Below, in pieces: positions 41,289 through 49,492 of a DNA stretch of 64,000 bases (position 1 is its first letter; each line of letters begins with the position of its first letter). Under the pieces are notes generated by a model. That model made no database searches. It was not told the DNA's origin and saw only the letters and a program-made list of their open reading frames with translations. This DNA is from CAVVAE01 sp963746185 (GTDB lineage: Bacteria; Actinomycetota; Actinomycetes; Propionibacteriales; Nocardioidaceae). The DNA lies in assembly GCA_963746185.1 (NCBI GenBank), contig CAVVAE010000002.1, forward strand, positions 682,001 to 746,000. Reading direction: 5' to 3'. The position numbers and the translations under genes are program-made.

Positions 41289-42481
41289 GTCGACTCCACA
41301 ACCCGAAAACCGATGCCGGCCTGCTGCAGTCGCGGCAACAGCGCATCACCCATTGCCTGGACGGTCGTGACCTGTCCCGCAGTCTCTGGAAGCTCGTCGA
41401 AGGCCAGGCACAGCGACGACTCCGCCAGCATGGTCGCGGTCTCGTCGTAGCCCGGATCGCCGCCCCTCACCTCGGTCACCACTCGGTTGTCGCCACCCGT
41501 ACCGACGAAGCGCACCGAGAACCACGACTTTTCACGTCGTTCGGGAGAGGGGCCTTCTCCGAGCTGGTGCAGCTTGAGTAGCAGATCCCGGCCCAGCGGG
41601 AGTTGTGCCACCGCGAGCATCCCACCGAGTACGACGGGGGTGCCGACGGCCATCGGCAGCTTGCGGAACAGGGCGTAGTGCCCGTAGGAGAAGTCCGGTC
41701 CGTAGCGCTCGACAGACCGAGCAGACCGGCGTACGACGACCGGGTCGATCGTCGGCAGCGGCAGCGCCCAACCTCGACCGTCCGGCGCCTTGGTCGGCCG
41801 CTGCGGCAGGGCGCGCACGCGACGACCGTCCTTGCTGCGCCCTTCGAGGCGACGGCGTTCAGCTGCCGTCGCGGATGACTGCCGTACGCGGGAGAACGCA
41901 CGCACCGCGGACTGGTAGGTGCCGCCCGAGAACATCGCGCCCGTCCGCACGTAGCCGGAAACGGTCAGCGGAACGCCTTCAGGCAGCTGCTTCACGGTGT
42001 ACCAGGCGCCAAGATCATGCGGGATGGAGTCGAACCCGCACGCATGCACGATCCGGGCGCCGGTGGCCTGTGCCCGCGCGTGGTGAGCGAGCCACATCCG
42101 GTCGACGAACTCCGGCTCACCACTCAGGTCGGTGTAATCCGTGCCAGTGTCGGCGCAGGCGGCCACCAGCGGCTCGCCGTACTCGACGAACGGACCCACG
42201 GTCGTCGCGACCACGGAGGTCTGCTCCGCCATGCCCCGCAATGAGGCAGGGTCGTTGGCGTCGGCGATGATCGTCGCCACCTGCGCGCCGGCTTTGCCCA
42301 ACGAAGCGAGTCGATCGCGGACACCTTCGAGCTTGTGAGCGTCTCGTCCGGCAATCGCCCAACGCAGGTCGCCGGGGCCGTGCGCAGCCAGCCGTTCGGC
42401 AGTCAGCCCGCCCGTGAAACCGGTGGCGCCGAACAGGACGACGTCGTACGACGTGTCACCGCGAGTGCCTGACTCAGCCAT
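41285..42481 (-). CDS. Saccharopine-dehydrogenase-like trans-acting enoyl reductase family protein
   Basis: 398 aa. N-terminal Rossmann fold DVVLFGATGFTGGLTAERLA with NADP-type GRD (AIAGRDAHKLEGV), then TVGPFVEYGEPLVAACADTGTDYTDLSGEPEFV and the characteristic GARIVHACGFDSIPHDLGAW. This is the group that includes mycobacterial Rv2449c and the trans-acting enoyl reductase Rv2953, and eukaryotic SCCPDH. The C-terminal half (about 230-398) contains LPMAVGTPVVLGGMLAVAQLPLGRDLLLK. It may act on lipid or polyketide intermediates; the exact substrate is unknown. Divergent from sthA. Confidence 0.85.
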   Translation of the reverse strand: MAESGTRGDTSYDVVLFGATGFTGGLTAERLAAHGPGDLRWAIAGRDAHKLEGVRDRLASLGKAGAQVATIIADANDPASLRGMAEQTSVVATTVGPFVEYGEPLVAACADTGTDYTDLSGEPEFVDRMWLAHHARAQATGARIVHACGFDSIPHDLGAWYTVKQLPEGVPLTVSGYVRTGAMFSGGTYQSAVRAFSRVRQSSATAAERRRLEGRSKDGRRVRALPQRPTKAPDGRGWALPLPTIDPVVVRRSARSVERYGPDFSYGHYALFRKLPMAVGTPVVLGGMLAVAQLPLGRDLLLKLHQLGEGPSPERREKSWFSVRFVGTGGDNRVVTEVRGGDPGYDETATMLAESSLCLAFDELPETAGQVTTVQAMGDALLPRLQQAGIGFRVVEST

Positions 42482-42613
42482 GGCTTCATGCTTTCACGCA
42501 GCCCGCAACGGCGGCACGTGACGTCCCTGCCCGGCGCTACGTGGGGCACCCGATCGGGCGCAGGCGGGCGTCCGCGGTTGCGACGAGGCCCTCGCCGCCG
42601 CGACGATGACACG

Positions 42614-44023
42614 ATGAACGATCACTCCTTCGACTATGACCTCCTCGTCGTGGGCAGCGGGCCAGGCGGGCAGCGGGCTGCGGTTGCTGCCGCAAAGCTC
42701 GGCGCCAAGGTCGCTCTTGTCGAGAAGCGAGGGATGATCGGCGGTGTCTGCATCAACCTCGGAACCATTCCCAGCAAGACCCTTCGCGAAGCCGTCCTAT
42801 ACCTCACGGGCATGTCCCAGCGCGATATGTACGGCGCCAGCTACCGCGTCAAGGACGACATCACGATCGCTGATCTGACCGCGCGGACACAACACGTCAT
42901 CGGTCGCGAAGTCGAGGTTGTCCGCAGCCAGTTGCTGCGCAACCACATCCACCTGCTTGACGGAACCGCGCGGTTCGTCGATCCGCATACGCTCACAGTG
43001 GAGGGCGCAGACAGGCTGACGGTCTCCGCGGCCAAGATCGTGCTGGCGCCCGGGACCCGTCCGGCGCGACCAGAACACGTGCAGTTCGACGACCGGCGGA
43101 TCGTGGACTCCGACGGGATCATCGGGATTGATGCCATCCCCGACTCGATGGTGGTGGTCGGGGCCGGAGTGATCGGGATCGAGTACGCCTCGATGTTCGC
43201 TGCGTTGGGCACGCGAGTCACCGTCGTCGACCAGCGTCCGTCAATGTTGGAGTTCTGTGACGAAGAGATCGTCGAGTCCCTGCGGTTCCATCTCCGCGAC
43301 CTCGCAGTGTCGTTCCGGTTCGGAGAGGAAGTCGACAAGGTGGAAACCACCGACAAGGGCACGATCACCACGTTGGCGAGCGGCAAGCGGATTCCTGCTG
43401 AGACCGTGATGTACTCCGCCGGACGACAAGGGGCGACCGATGAGCTCGCGCTCGAGAACGCCGGCATCGACGTCAGCTCACGAGGTCGGATCACGGTCGA
43501 CGAGTCCTATCGCACCGGCGTGTCCCACATCTACGCGGTCGGCGACGTCTTGGGGTTCCCCGCGCTGGCGGCGACCAGCATGGAGCAGGGACGGTTGGCT
43601 GCGCTTCACGCCATGGGTGAGCCAGCCCATGGCATGACCGAGTGCCAGCCGATTGGCATCTACACGATCCCGGAGATCTCCTACGTCGGTCGCACGGAGG
43701 CGGCGCTCACCGACGACTCGATCCCCTATGAAGTCGGCTTGTCGCGCTATCGAGAGCTCGCCCGCGGTCAGATCGTCGGTGACTCCTACGGCATGCTCAA
43801 GCTCATCGTGCACGCGAAAGACCGCACCATTCTTGGTGTCCATGTCTTCGGCACAGGCGCCACCGACATCGTCCACATCGGGCAGGCGGTGATGGGATGC
43901 GGTGGCACCGTCGACTACCTGGTCGACACGGTCTTCAACTACCCCACGTTGAGCGAGGCCTACAAGGTCGCTGCACTCGACGCGACGAACAAGCTACGCA
44001 CGCTCGACCGCCTGCTCGAATAG
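42614..44023 (+). CDS. sthA: Soluble pyridine nucleotide transhydrogenase
   Basis: 469 aa flavoprotein that transfers hydride between NADPH and NAD+. FAD motif LLVVGSGPGGQRAAVAAAKLGAKVALVEK, then GGVCINLGTIPSKTLREAVLYLTG with only one Cys of the usual CxxxxC disulfide, the hallmark separating SthA from lipoamide dehydrogenase. NAD motif VVVGAGVIGIEYASMFAALGTRVTVVDQRP; second FAD contact HIYAVGDVLGFPALAATSMEQGRLAA. Very close to mycobacterial SthA. ATG 42614 was chosen because the protein matches homologues from there. Convergent with the mutase gene with a 6-base gap. It can balance the NADPH used by Ccr. Confidence 0.94.
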   Translation: MNDHSFDYDLLVVGSGPGGQRAAVAAAKLGAKVALVEKRGMIGGVCINLGTIPSKTLREAVLYLTGMSQRDMYGASYRVKDDITIADLTARTQHVIGREVEVVRSQLLRNHIHLLDGTARFVDPHTLTVEGADRLTVSAAKIVLAPGTRPARPEHVQFDDRRIVDSDGIIGIDAIPDSMVVVGAGVIGIEYASMFAALGTRVTVVDQRPSMLEFCDEEIVESLRFHLRDLAVSFRFGEEVDKVETTDKGTITTLASGKRIPAETVMYSAGRQGATDELALENAGIDVSSRGRITVDESYRTGVSHIYAVGDVLGFPALAATSMEQGRLAALHAMGEPAHGMTECQPIGIYTIPEISYVGRTEAALTDDSIPYEVGLSRYRELARGQIVGDSYGMLKLIVHAKDRTILGVHVFGTGATDIVHIGQAVMGCGGTVDYLVDTVFNYPTLSEAYKVAALDATNKLRTLDRLLE

Positions 44024-44029
44024 CGAAGG

Positions 44030-46036
44030 TCACTCGGTGATGGGGTCGAGGCCTTGCGCCGCCCGGATCACCGCGACGAACCGCACCATGATCTCCGTGA
44101 GCCCGAAGTCCTTTGGCGTGAACACCGCAGCGACGCCGGCCTCCTTGAGCGCCTTGGCATCCGCAGCCGGGATGATGCCGCCGACGACCACAGGTACGTC
44201 GTCGAGCCCCTTCTCGCGTAAGCCCTCGACGATGGTCGGCACGAGCGCCATGTGCGAGCCCGACAGGATCGAAATGCCGACCAGGTGCACGTCTTCCGCC
44301 ACGGCCGCCGCGATGATCTCTTCCGGCGTCAGGCGAATGCCTTGGTAGACAACCTCAAAGCCCGCGTCACGCGCCCGCACCGCGATCTGCTCGGCGCCGT
44401 TGCTGTGGCCGTCGAGACCCGGCTTCGCGACGAGCAACCGCAGTCGACCGCCTAGCTCCTCGCTCGTGCGCCGAACGGCCTCGCGAACCGCCGTCAGCTC
44501 GTTCCCCGCCTCTGCTGTGCCCACGGCGCCGGACACGCCGGTGGGAGCCCGGAAGCCGCCGAACACGTCGCGCAAGGCCTGCGCCCACTCACCTGTCGTC
44601 GCCCCAACCCGGGCAGCGGCCAGCGTCGCGGGCATCAGGTTCTCCCCGGACTTCGCCTCCACCCGAAGCCGGTCGAGAGCTTGCTCGACCTCAGCAGAGT
44701 CCCGCTGGTCACGCCACGCCTGGGTCGAGACGATGGCTGCCGCCTCCGCTTGCGGGTCTGCGGCCTGGATCGCGGTGTCGAGCTCGGCGGTCAGTGGGGA
44801 AGGCTCGGTCTCGACGTACGCATTCACCCCGATCACGACTTCGTCGCCTGACTCGATCCGGGCGCGGCGGCGGGCGTGTGAGGAGACAAGCTCCTGCTTC
44901 ATGTAGCCCGACTCGATGGCGGCGATCGCACCGCCCATCTCCTGGATGCGGTCGATCTCGGCTCGGGCGCTCTCGACCAGCTCGGCCACTTTGGCCTCGA
45001 TGACGTGGGATCCCTCGAAGATGTCGTCGTACTCGAGCAGGTCAGACTCGAACGCGAGCACCTGCTGGAGCCGCAGCGACCACTGCTGGTCCCATGGTCG
45101 TGGCAGTCCCAGGGCCTCGTTCCAGGCCGGCAGCTGCACCGCTCGAGCGCGGGCGTTCTTTGAGAGCGTGACTCCGAGCATCTCCAGCACGATGCGCTGC
45201 ACGTTGTTCTCGGGTTGTGCCTCGGTCAGTCCAAGAGAGTTGACCTGGACACCGAAGCGGAACCGCCGCATCTTCTCGTCGTCGATCCCGTAACGGTCAC
45301 GGGTCAGTTCTCCCCACATCTGGGCGAAGGCCCGCATCTTGCAGGTCTCCTCGACGAACCGAACTCCGGCGTTGACGAAGAACGACATGCGTCCGACGAC
45401 CTCGGGGAACCGCTCGGGGCTGACCTGGCCGGAGTCGCGCACCGAGTCGAGCACGGCGATCGCCGTACACAGTGCAAACGCAAGCTCCTGGGTCGGCGTC
45501 GCCCCGGCCTCCTGAAGGTGGTAGCTGCAGATATTGATCGGGTTCCACTTGGGCATCTCGCTCACCGTGTAGGCGATCACGTCTGTGGTGAGCCGGAGCG
45601 AGGCGTCGGGTGGGAACGCGTAGGTACCGCGTGAGAGGTACTCCTTGATGATGTCGTTCTGGGTGGTGCCCTGAAGCAGCTTGGGATCGGCCCCATGTTC
45701 CTCGGCGACCACCTGGTACAGCGCGAGCAGCCACATCGCAGTGGCGTTGATCGTCATCGAAGTGTTCATCTCGCCAAGCGGGATGCCCTCGAACAGCTGT
45801 CGCATCTCGCCGAGGTGCGGGATCGGCACTCCCACCTTCCCGACCTCGCCCCGAGCGAGTGCGGCGTCGGGGTCATATCCCGTCTGGGTGGGTAGGTCAA
45901 AAGCGACCGACAGGCCGGTCTGGCCCTTGTCGAGGTTGCGGCGGTAGAGCGCGTTGGAGTCCTTGGCGGAACTGTGTCCTGCGTAGGTGCGCATCACCCA
46001 GGGGCGATCCCGTGGGGTGTGCGCGTCGTCAGTCAT
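44030..46036 (-). CDS. ecm: Ethylmalonyl-CoA mutase (MeaA)
   Basis: 668 aa coenzyme-B12 enzyme converting ethylmalonyl-CoA to methylsuccinyl-CoA. Catalytic domain (about 10-520): DRPWVMRTYAGHSSAKDSNALYRRNLDKGQTGLSVAFDLPTQTGYD, TSMTINATAMWLLALYQVVAEEHGA, PINICSYHLQEAGATPTQELAF. The B12-binding domain has GLDGHSNGAEQ (His544 as lower cobalt ligand) and GISILSGSHM. The RTYAGHSSAKDSN and QTGYD stretches are typical of the MeaA/Ecm branch rather than methylmalonyl-CoA mutase. ATG 46036. Partners in the window: Ccr, the epimerase, MeaB and the adenosyltransferase. Confidence 0.93.
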   Translation of the reverse strand: MTDDAHTPRDRPWVMRTYAGHSSAKDSNALYRRNLDKGQTGLSVAFDLPTQTGYDPDAALARGEVGKVGVPIPHLGEMRQLFEGIPLGEMNTSMTINATAMWLLALYQVVAEEHGADPKLLQGTTQNDIIKEYLSRGTYAFPPDASLRLTTDVIAYTVSEMPKWNPINICSYHLQEAGATPTQELAFALCTAIAVLDSVRDSGQVSPERFPEVVGRMSFFVNAGVRFVEETCKMRAFAQMWGELTRDRYGIDDEKMRRFRFGVQVNSLGLTEAQPENNVQRIVLEMLGVTLSKNARARAVQLPAWNEALGLPRPWDQQWSLRLQQVLAFESDLLEYDDIFEGSHVIEAKVAELVESARAEIDRIQEMGGAIAAIESGYMKQELVSSHARRRARIESGDEVVIGVNAYVETEPSPLTAELDTAIQAADPQAEAAAIVSTQAWRDQRDSAEVEQALDRLRVEAKSGENLMPATLAAARVGATTGEWAQALRDVFGGFRAPTGVSGAVGTAEAGNELTAVREAVRRTSEELGGRLRLLVAKPGLDGHSNGAEQIAVRARDAGFEVVYQGIRLTPEEIIAAAVAEDVHLVGISILSGSHMALVPTIVEGLREKGLDDVPVVVGGIIPAADAKALKEAGVAAVFTPKDFGLTEIMVRFVAVIRAAQGLDPITE

Positions 46037-46166
46037 GGGTTGAGAGTACGGCGAAGTGACTCTCGGGTAACAGCGATGTCGGCTGTCTCACGCCGCCGAC
46101 TAGGTCACATCTCTGCGCGCCGAACGTCTGTAAGGGCAGTTGGCTGTGGCGGTGTCCGTGTTGCGA

Positions 46167-46493
46167 TTAGGCGGACAGCTGGTACTGACGACGGTCGAGA
46201 TGCAGGATGCGGTTGAGTCGTGTCAGCGCGAGCACGCGACGGATCTCCTTGGAGCAGTTGCGAAGTACCAAATGGTGGCCGGCACGCTCAGCCCGCAGGT
46301 GAGCCGCAGTCAGCATGCCGAGGCCGGTGGCGTCGATGACCTGGAGGTCAGCCATGTCGATGACGACGTCGCCCCGGTCAGCGGCTGCGGACTCCAGCAC
46401 GTCGTTGAGCGCTGCGCGCACGCCTGCCACGTTGCGAACATCAAGATGCGCACCGATTTTCACCAAGCTGGTGACGGTCGAGCTGACTACCAT
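46167..46493 (-). CDS. STAS-domain anti-sigma-factor antagonist
   Basis: 108 aa single STAS domain. TSLVKIGAHLDVRNVAGVRAALNDVLESAAADRGDVVIDMADLQVIDATGLGMLTAAHLRAERAGHHLVLRNCSKEIRRVLALTRLNRIL. The phospho-acceptor motif is DATG instead of the common DSSG, so Thr rather than Ser would be phosphorylated, or regulation is lost. ATG 46493 is preceded by GGGAGGTGTC. No anti-sigma kinase or sigma factor is adjacent. Stress or sporulation-like sigma control is inference. Confidence 0.85.
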   Translation of the reverse strand: MVVSSTVTSLVKIGAHLDVRNVAGVRAALNDVLESAAADRGDVVIDMADLQVIDATGLGMLTAAHLRAERAGHHLVLRNCSKEIRRVLALTRLNRILHLDRRQYQLSA

Positions 46494-46735
46494 GACACCT
46501 CCCCGTGGGTGTTCCCGTCCCTGGTCATCCCTGTCACTGTTACGACGTCTTTCGTACCCCAAAGGTTGCCGCGGACCATGGTTTTGTCCATTCATTTCTT
46601 GCGTCGCTTCGATAACGATGCAGGGGTGTTACGGCGTTGCCGCCTGTCGTTGTCCTAGGAGTCACAGCGCAGGCGGCTGATACATGCCCAGTAAGGAAGT
46701 TTGGGGCGGCTCAGCGGGTCGGGCGGTGCGACCAG

Positions 46736-47491
46736 TCAGCGAGGTGCCATCCGGAGGGCTCCGTCCATCCGGATGACCTCTCCGTTGAGGTAGTCGTGCT
46801 CAGCGATGGCGATCACCAGCTGGGCGTACTCGTCGGGGCGGCCGAGCCGCTTCGGGAACGGGACACCGTCGGCCAGCGCAGCCCGGAACTCGTCGCTCAC
46901 CCCGGCCAGCATGGGGGTGTCGATGATGCCGGGGGCGATCGTCGTGACCCGGATCCCGAAGCTGGCCAGGTCACGCGCCGCGCTGAGCGTGAGGCCCACG
47001 ACGCCACCTTTGGAGGCGGCGTAGGCGACTTGGCCCACCTGGCCGTCAAAGGCGGCAATCGACGCGGTGTTGATGATGACGCCGCGCTGGCCCGTCTCAT
47101 CGGGGTCGGTCAACGTGATGGCTTCAGCACCAAGGCGCAGCACGTTGAACGTGCCCACCAGGTTGACGTCGATGATCTTGCGGAACAGCGCGAGGTCGTG
47201 CGGACCGTTCTTCGACAGGATTCGCCCGGCCGTGCCCACGCCGGCGCAGTTCACCACCATGCGCAGTGATGCAGCGGCGGCCGCCTGCGCGACAGCCGCC
47301 CTGACTTGATCCTCGTCGGTCACGTCCGCCTCAACCAGCGTTACGCCCTCGACGGGGCTTGCTTCCGCGATCGATCCTGCGAGGTCGAGTCCAAAGACGT
47401 GTGCGCCTTTGGCTGCCAGTGCACTCGCTGTTGCTCCGCCCAGCCCGGACGCGCCGCCCGTGACCACGGCGGAGATATCGCTGATCTGCAT
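46736..47491 (-). CDS. Short-chain dehydrogenase/3-hydroxyacyl-CoA dehydrogenase type
   Basis: 251 aa SDR. AVVTGGASGLGGATASALAAKGAHVFGLD (NAD-binding TGxxxGxG, Asp after beta-2 favours NAD), VVNCAGVG, GVIINTASIAAFDGQVGQVAYAASKGGVVGLT (Ser, Tyr, Lys) and TIAPGIIDTPML. The sequence is close to the HSD17B10-like 3-hydroxy-2-methylbutyryl-CoA / 3-hydroxyacyl-CoA dehydrogenases. This fits the acyl-CoA theme of the region. ATG 47491 lies seven bases after the adenosyltransferase stop, so the two genes are co-transcribed. Confidence 0.88.
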   Translation of the reverse strand: MQISDISAVVTGGASGLGGATASALAAKGAHVFGLDLAGSIAEASPVEGVTLVEADVTDEDQVRAAVAQAAAAASLRMVVNCAGVGTAGRILSKNGPHDLALFRKIIDVNLVGTFNVLRLGAEAITLTDPDETGQRGVIINTASIAAFDGQVGQVAYAASKGGVVGLTLSAARDLASFGIRVTTIAPGIIDTPMLAGVSDEFRAALADGVPFPKRLGRPDEYAQLVIAIAEHDYLNGEVIRMDGALRMAPR

Positions 47492-47498
47492 GGTGGGA

Positions 47499-48086
47499 CT
47501 ATCCACCACTGCGATCGTGGTCGCCACCCGGGTGCCACAGCACATCGCCCTGATGCCTGTTGGCGTGGCGGGCCAAGATGAACAGCAGGTCGCTCAGCCT
47601 GTTGAGGTACTTGATCGCGGTCACATTCATGGTGTCGGCGTACTCGCTGTGAGCAGCCCATGCAGCCCGCTCAGCACGTCGTACGACGGTGCGCGCCACG
47701 TGTAGGAGGGCAGCGCCCTTGTCTCCGCCGGGCAAAATGAAGGACCGCAGCTTCTCCAGCGGCTCGTTGTAGTGGTCGCACCAGCCTTCGAGTCGCTCGA
47801 TGTAGTCGGGCTCCACTCGCAACGGCGGGAACTCCGGCTCGGCGACGATCGGAGTGCAGAAGTCCGCACCGACGTCGAAGAGATCGTTCTGCACCTGGGT
47901 CAGCACCTGCACCACGTCGGCTTCGAGCCCGCCCAGCGCGATTGCATACCCGATCTGCGAGTTGGCTTCGTCGACATCGGCATAAGCCGCCAGCCGCGAG
48001 TCGGTCTTCGACGTCTCGCTCATGTCGCCGAGGCGCGTGGTGCCGGCGTCTCCGGTGCGCGTGTAGATCTTCGTCAGGTTGACCAT
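47499..48086 (-). CDS. Cob(I)yrinic/cob(I)alamin adenosyltransferase, PduO type
   Basis: 195 aa. Makes adenosylcobalamin from cob(I)alamin and ATP. The N-terminal ATP loop KIYTRTGDAGTTRLGDM and the C-terminal RRAERAAWAAHSEYADTMNVTAIKYLNRLSDLLFILAR are PduO-family signatures. Equivalent to Rv1314c, which also lies just downstream of the atp operon. It supplies the cofactor for the B12-dependent mutases at 15877 and 44030. A short His/Gly/Asp-rich tail (HQGDVLWHPGGDHD) is extra. ATG 48086. Confidence 0.93.
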   Translation of the reverse strand: MVNLTKIYTRTGDAGTTRLGDMSETSKTDSRLAAYADVDEANSQIGYAIALGGLEADVVQVLTQVQNDLFDVGADFCTPIVAEPEFPPLRVEPDYIERLEGWCDHYNEPLEKLRSFILPGGDKGAALLHVARTVVRRAERAAWAAHSEYADTMNVTAIKYLNRLSDLLFILARHANRHQGDVLWHPGGDHDRSGG

Positions 48087-48109
48087 GCCGTCAGCCTACG
48101 GCGGCGATG

Positions 48110-48448
48110 TCACGCGAAGTCGGTGGCCTCGTCGAGGTAGTAGTCGAAAGCCAACCGCTCACACTGCCGGGCGTCCAGCCAGGCCACGAGCTCCTGGTGG
48201 ACCGGGTGCGCGACGTACTCCGCCAGCACCTGCGCGGACGGAAAGACGGTCGAGAGCAGGTAGTGGTACCCGCGAGTCCGCTCGCCGGACAGGTCGCCGC
48301 CGAAACGACACTCGCTCATGGTGCCGATCTCCTCAGGCCAGCTCGCCACCATGCTGCGCAGCTCGGCGTCCTCGTGGGCGGTCAGCGGCACGGGGAACTT
48401 GAAGAGAACGACATGCTGGAGCCGGCTCTCATCGTGATCGGGCGCCAT
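48110..48448 (-). CDS. Dabb (stress-responsive alpha/beta barrel) family protein
   Basis: 112 aa ferredoxin-like dimeric barrel: RLQHVVLFKFPVPLTAHEDAELRSMVASWPEEIG, GYHYLLSTVFPSAQVLAEYVAHPVHQELVAWL. Most Dabb proteins have no known activity. ATG 48448 was preferred over GTG 48460, as AGGAAA lies before it. It ends 23 bases upstream of the adenosyltransferase start on the same strand. Confidence 0.82.
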   Translation of the reverse strand: MAPDHDESRLQHVVLFKFPVPLTAHEDAELRSMVASWPEEIGTMSECRFGGDLSGERTRGYHYLLSTVFPSAQVLAEYVAHPVHQELVAWLDARQCERLAFDYYLDEATDFA

Positions 48449-48456
48449 GGGTTTCC

Positions 48457-48918
48457 TCACCTTCGCGGGCGAATGTTGCCGGGAGGAGCGGCCTCGGTCC
48501 AGGCGAGGAAGCCGGTCAGCGCGCTCTCGCTCATCGCCAGCTCAATAGAGCGCTGCTCGTCAAGGCGCACGGCGACGACGACGTGTCCGGCGTACAGCGA
48601 GAACGCCTCGGCGCCATGCGGCGTACGGCGCTTGATCACGGTCAGCGTGCGACTGAAAGAGCGTCGAGGCCGCGGCGAGAACGAGAAGATGCGGAACCAC
48701 TCGAGCTGGTCACCGCTGTACCGCCCCAGACCGAGCACCCAGCCGCGGGCGGAGGCGGCACCACCGCTCTTCGACGGCGTTCGCATCCGAACACTGCATT
48801 CGAACGTGCCCCCGCCTCGGCTGATCCAACGCCGTCGGCCGAACAGGAAGATGAAGGCCAGCACGACCACGAGCGCGACGACGCCGATGCTGTCGAGGAT
48901 CGCCTCCCACCAAGCCAT
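48457..48918 (-). CDS. DUF2550 single-pass membrane protein
   Basis: 153 aa. One N-terminal helix (WWEAILDSIGVVALVVVLAFIFLFG), then a cytoplasmic basic domain: RRRWISRGGGTFECSVRM, RGWVLGLGRYSGDQLEWFRIFSFSPRPRRSFSR. Same family and position as mycobacterial Rv1312, right after atpC. Function unknown. ATG 48918 with GGAGGTGACG upstream; its stop is nine bases ahead of the Dabb start. Confidence 0.88.
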   Translation of the reverse strand: MAWWEAILDSIGVVALVVVLAFIFLFGRRRWISRGGGTFECSVRMRTPSKSGGAASARGWVLGLGRYSGDQLEWFRIFSFSPRPRRSFSRTLTVIKRRTPHGAEAFSLYAGHVVVAVRLDEQRSIELAMSESALTGFLAWTEAAPPGNIRPRR

Positions 48919-49005
48919 CGTCACCTCCGAACGCCATCATCGCGATAATTCCCCCGACCAGCCTGACCACATGGTGTCCAGCCATTCCGGCTGAACGGTG
49001 AACGA

Positions 49006-49032
49006 CGGGTGCGAGCTCGTCGCTCACACCCG
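49006..49032 (-). terminator. Stem-loop after the ATP synthase operon
   Basis: CGGGTGCGAGC (49006-49016) pairs with GCTCACACCCG (49022-49032) with one mismatch and a 5-base loop. It lies about 70 bases past the atpC stop and 90 bases before the DUF2550 start. Only a weak T-rich stretch follows. Confidence 0.55.
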
Positions 49033-49102
49033 GCGCCTAGGTTACTAGCGGTCCGGCTCGGGATGCTCGTCCATTGTCCAGACGTCCTGACGCCGCGTCG
49101 CG

Positions 49103-49492
49103 CTACTTTGCCTTCTCGGCCACCTTGACCTTGGCTTCCGCGAGCATCAGCTGCGGGTCCTGAGGCGACTCGGCAGCCTGCTTTGCCTCCTCGAGCTCGT
49201 GACGCGCCCGCTCGATGTCGATCTCGTCCGACATCTCGGCGTGCTCCGCGAGGATCGACACTCGGTTGTTGGCCACCGACAAGAAGCCACCATCGACCAC
49301 GGCGTACAGACGATCGTTCTCGAGGGTGACCACCTCGACCGCACTCTGGACGAGCACCGACAGCACCGGGGCGTGGTTCTTGAGCACGCCGACCTCACCG
49401 TCGGTGGTGCGGGCGATGACCATGGTGGCCTCGCCCGACCACACGACACGATCTGCGGCGACCAGCTCGACCTTGAGGTCGTCGTCGGCCAT
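49103..49492 (-). CDS. atpC: F1Fo ATP synthase subunit epsilon
   Basis: 129 aa. Central-stalk subunit that couples rotation and inhibits ATP hydrolysis. The N-terminal beta sandwich (LKVELVAADRVVWSGEATMVIARTTDGEVGVLKNHAPVLSVL) is complete. The C-terminal helical hairpin is short, as in actinobacteria. The start ATG overlaps the atpD stop (TGATG). Last gene of the operon. Confidence 0.95.
   Translation of the reverse strand: MADDDLKVELVAADRVVWSGEATMVIARTTDGEVGVLKNHAPVLSVLVQSAVEVVTLENDRLYAVVDGGFLSVANNRVSILAEHAEMSDEIDIERARHELEEAKQAAESPQDPQLMLAEAKVKVAEKAK

Noticed and set aside
46494..46735. Stress-sigma-factor promoter (GTTT-N-GGGTA) ahead of the STAS gene
   Set aside because: GGGGTACG is present, but no GTTT-like -35 at the right distance was found.
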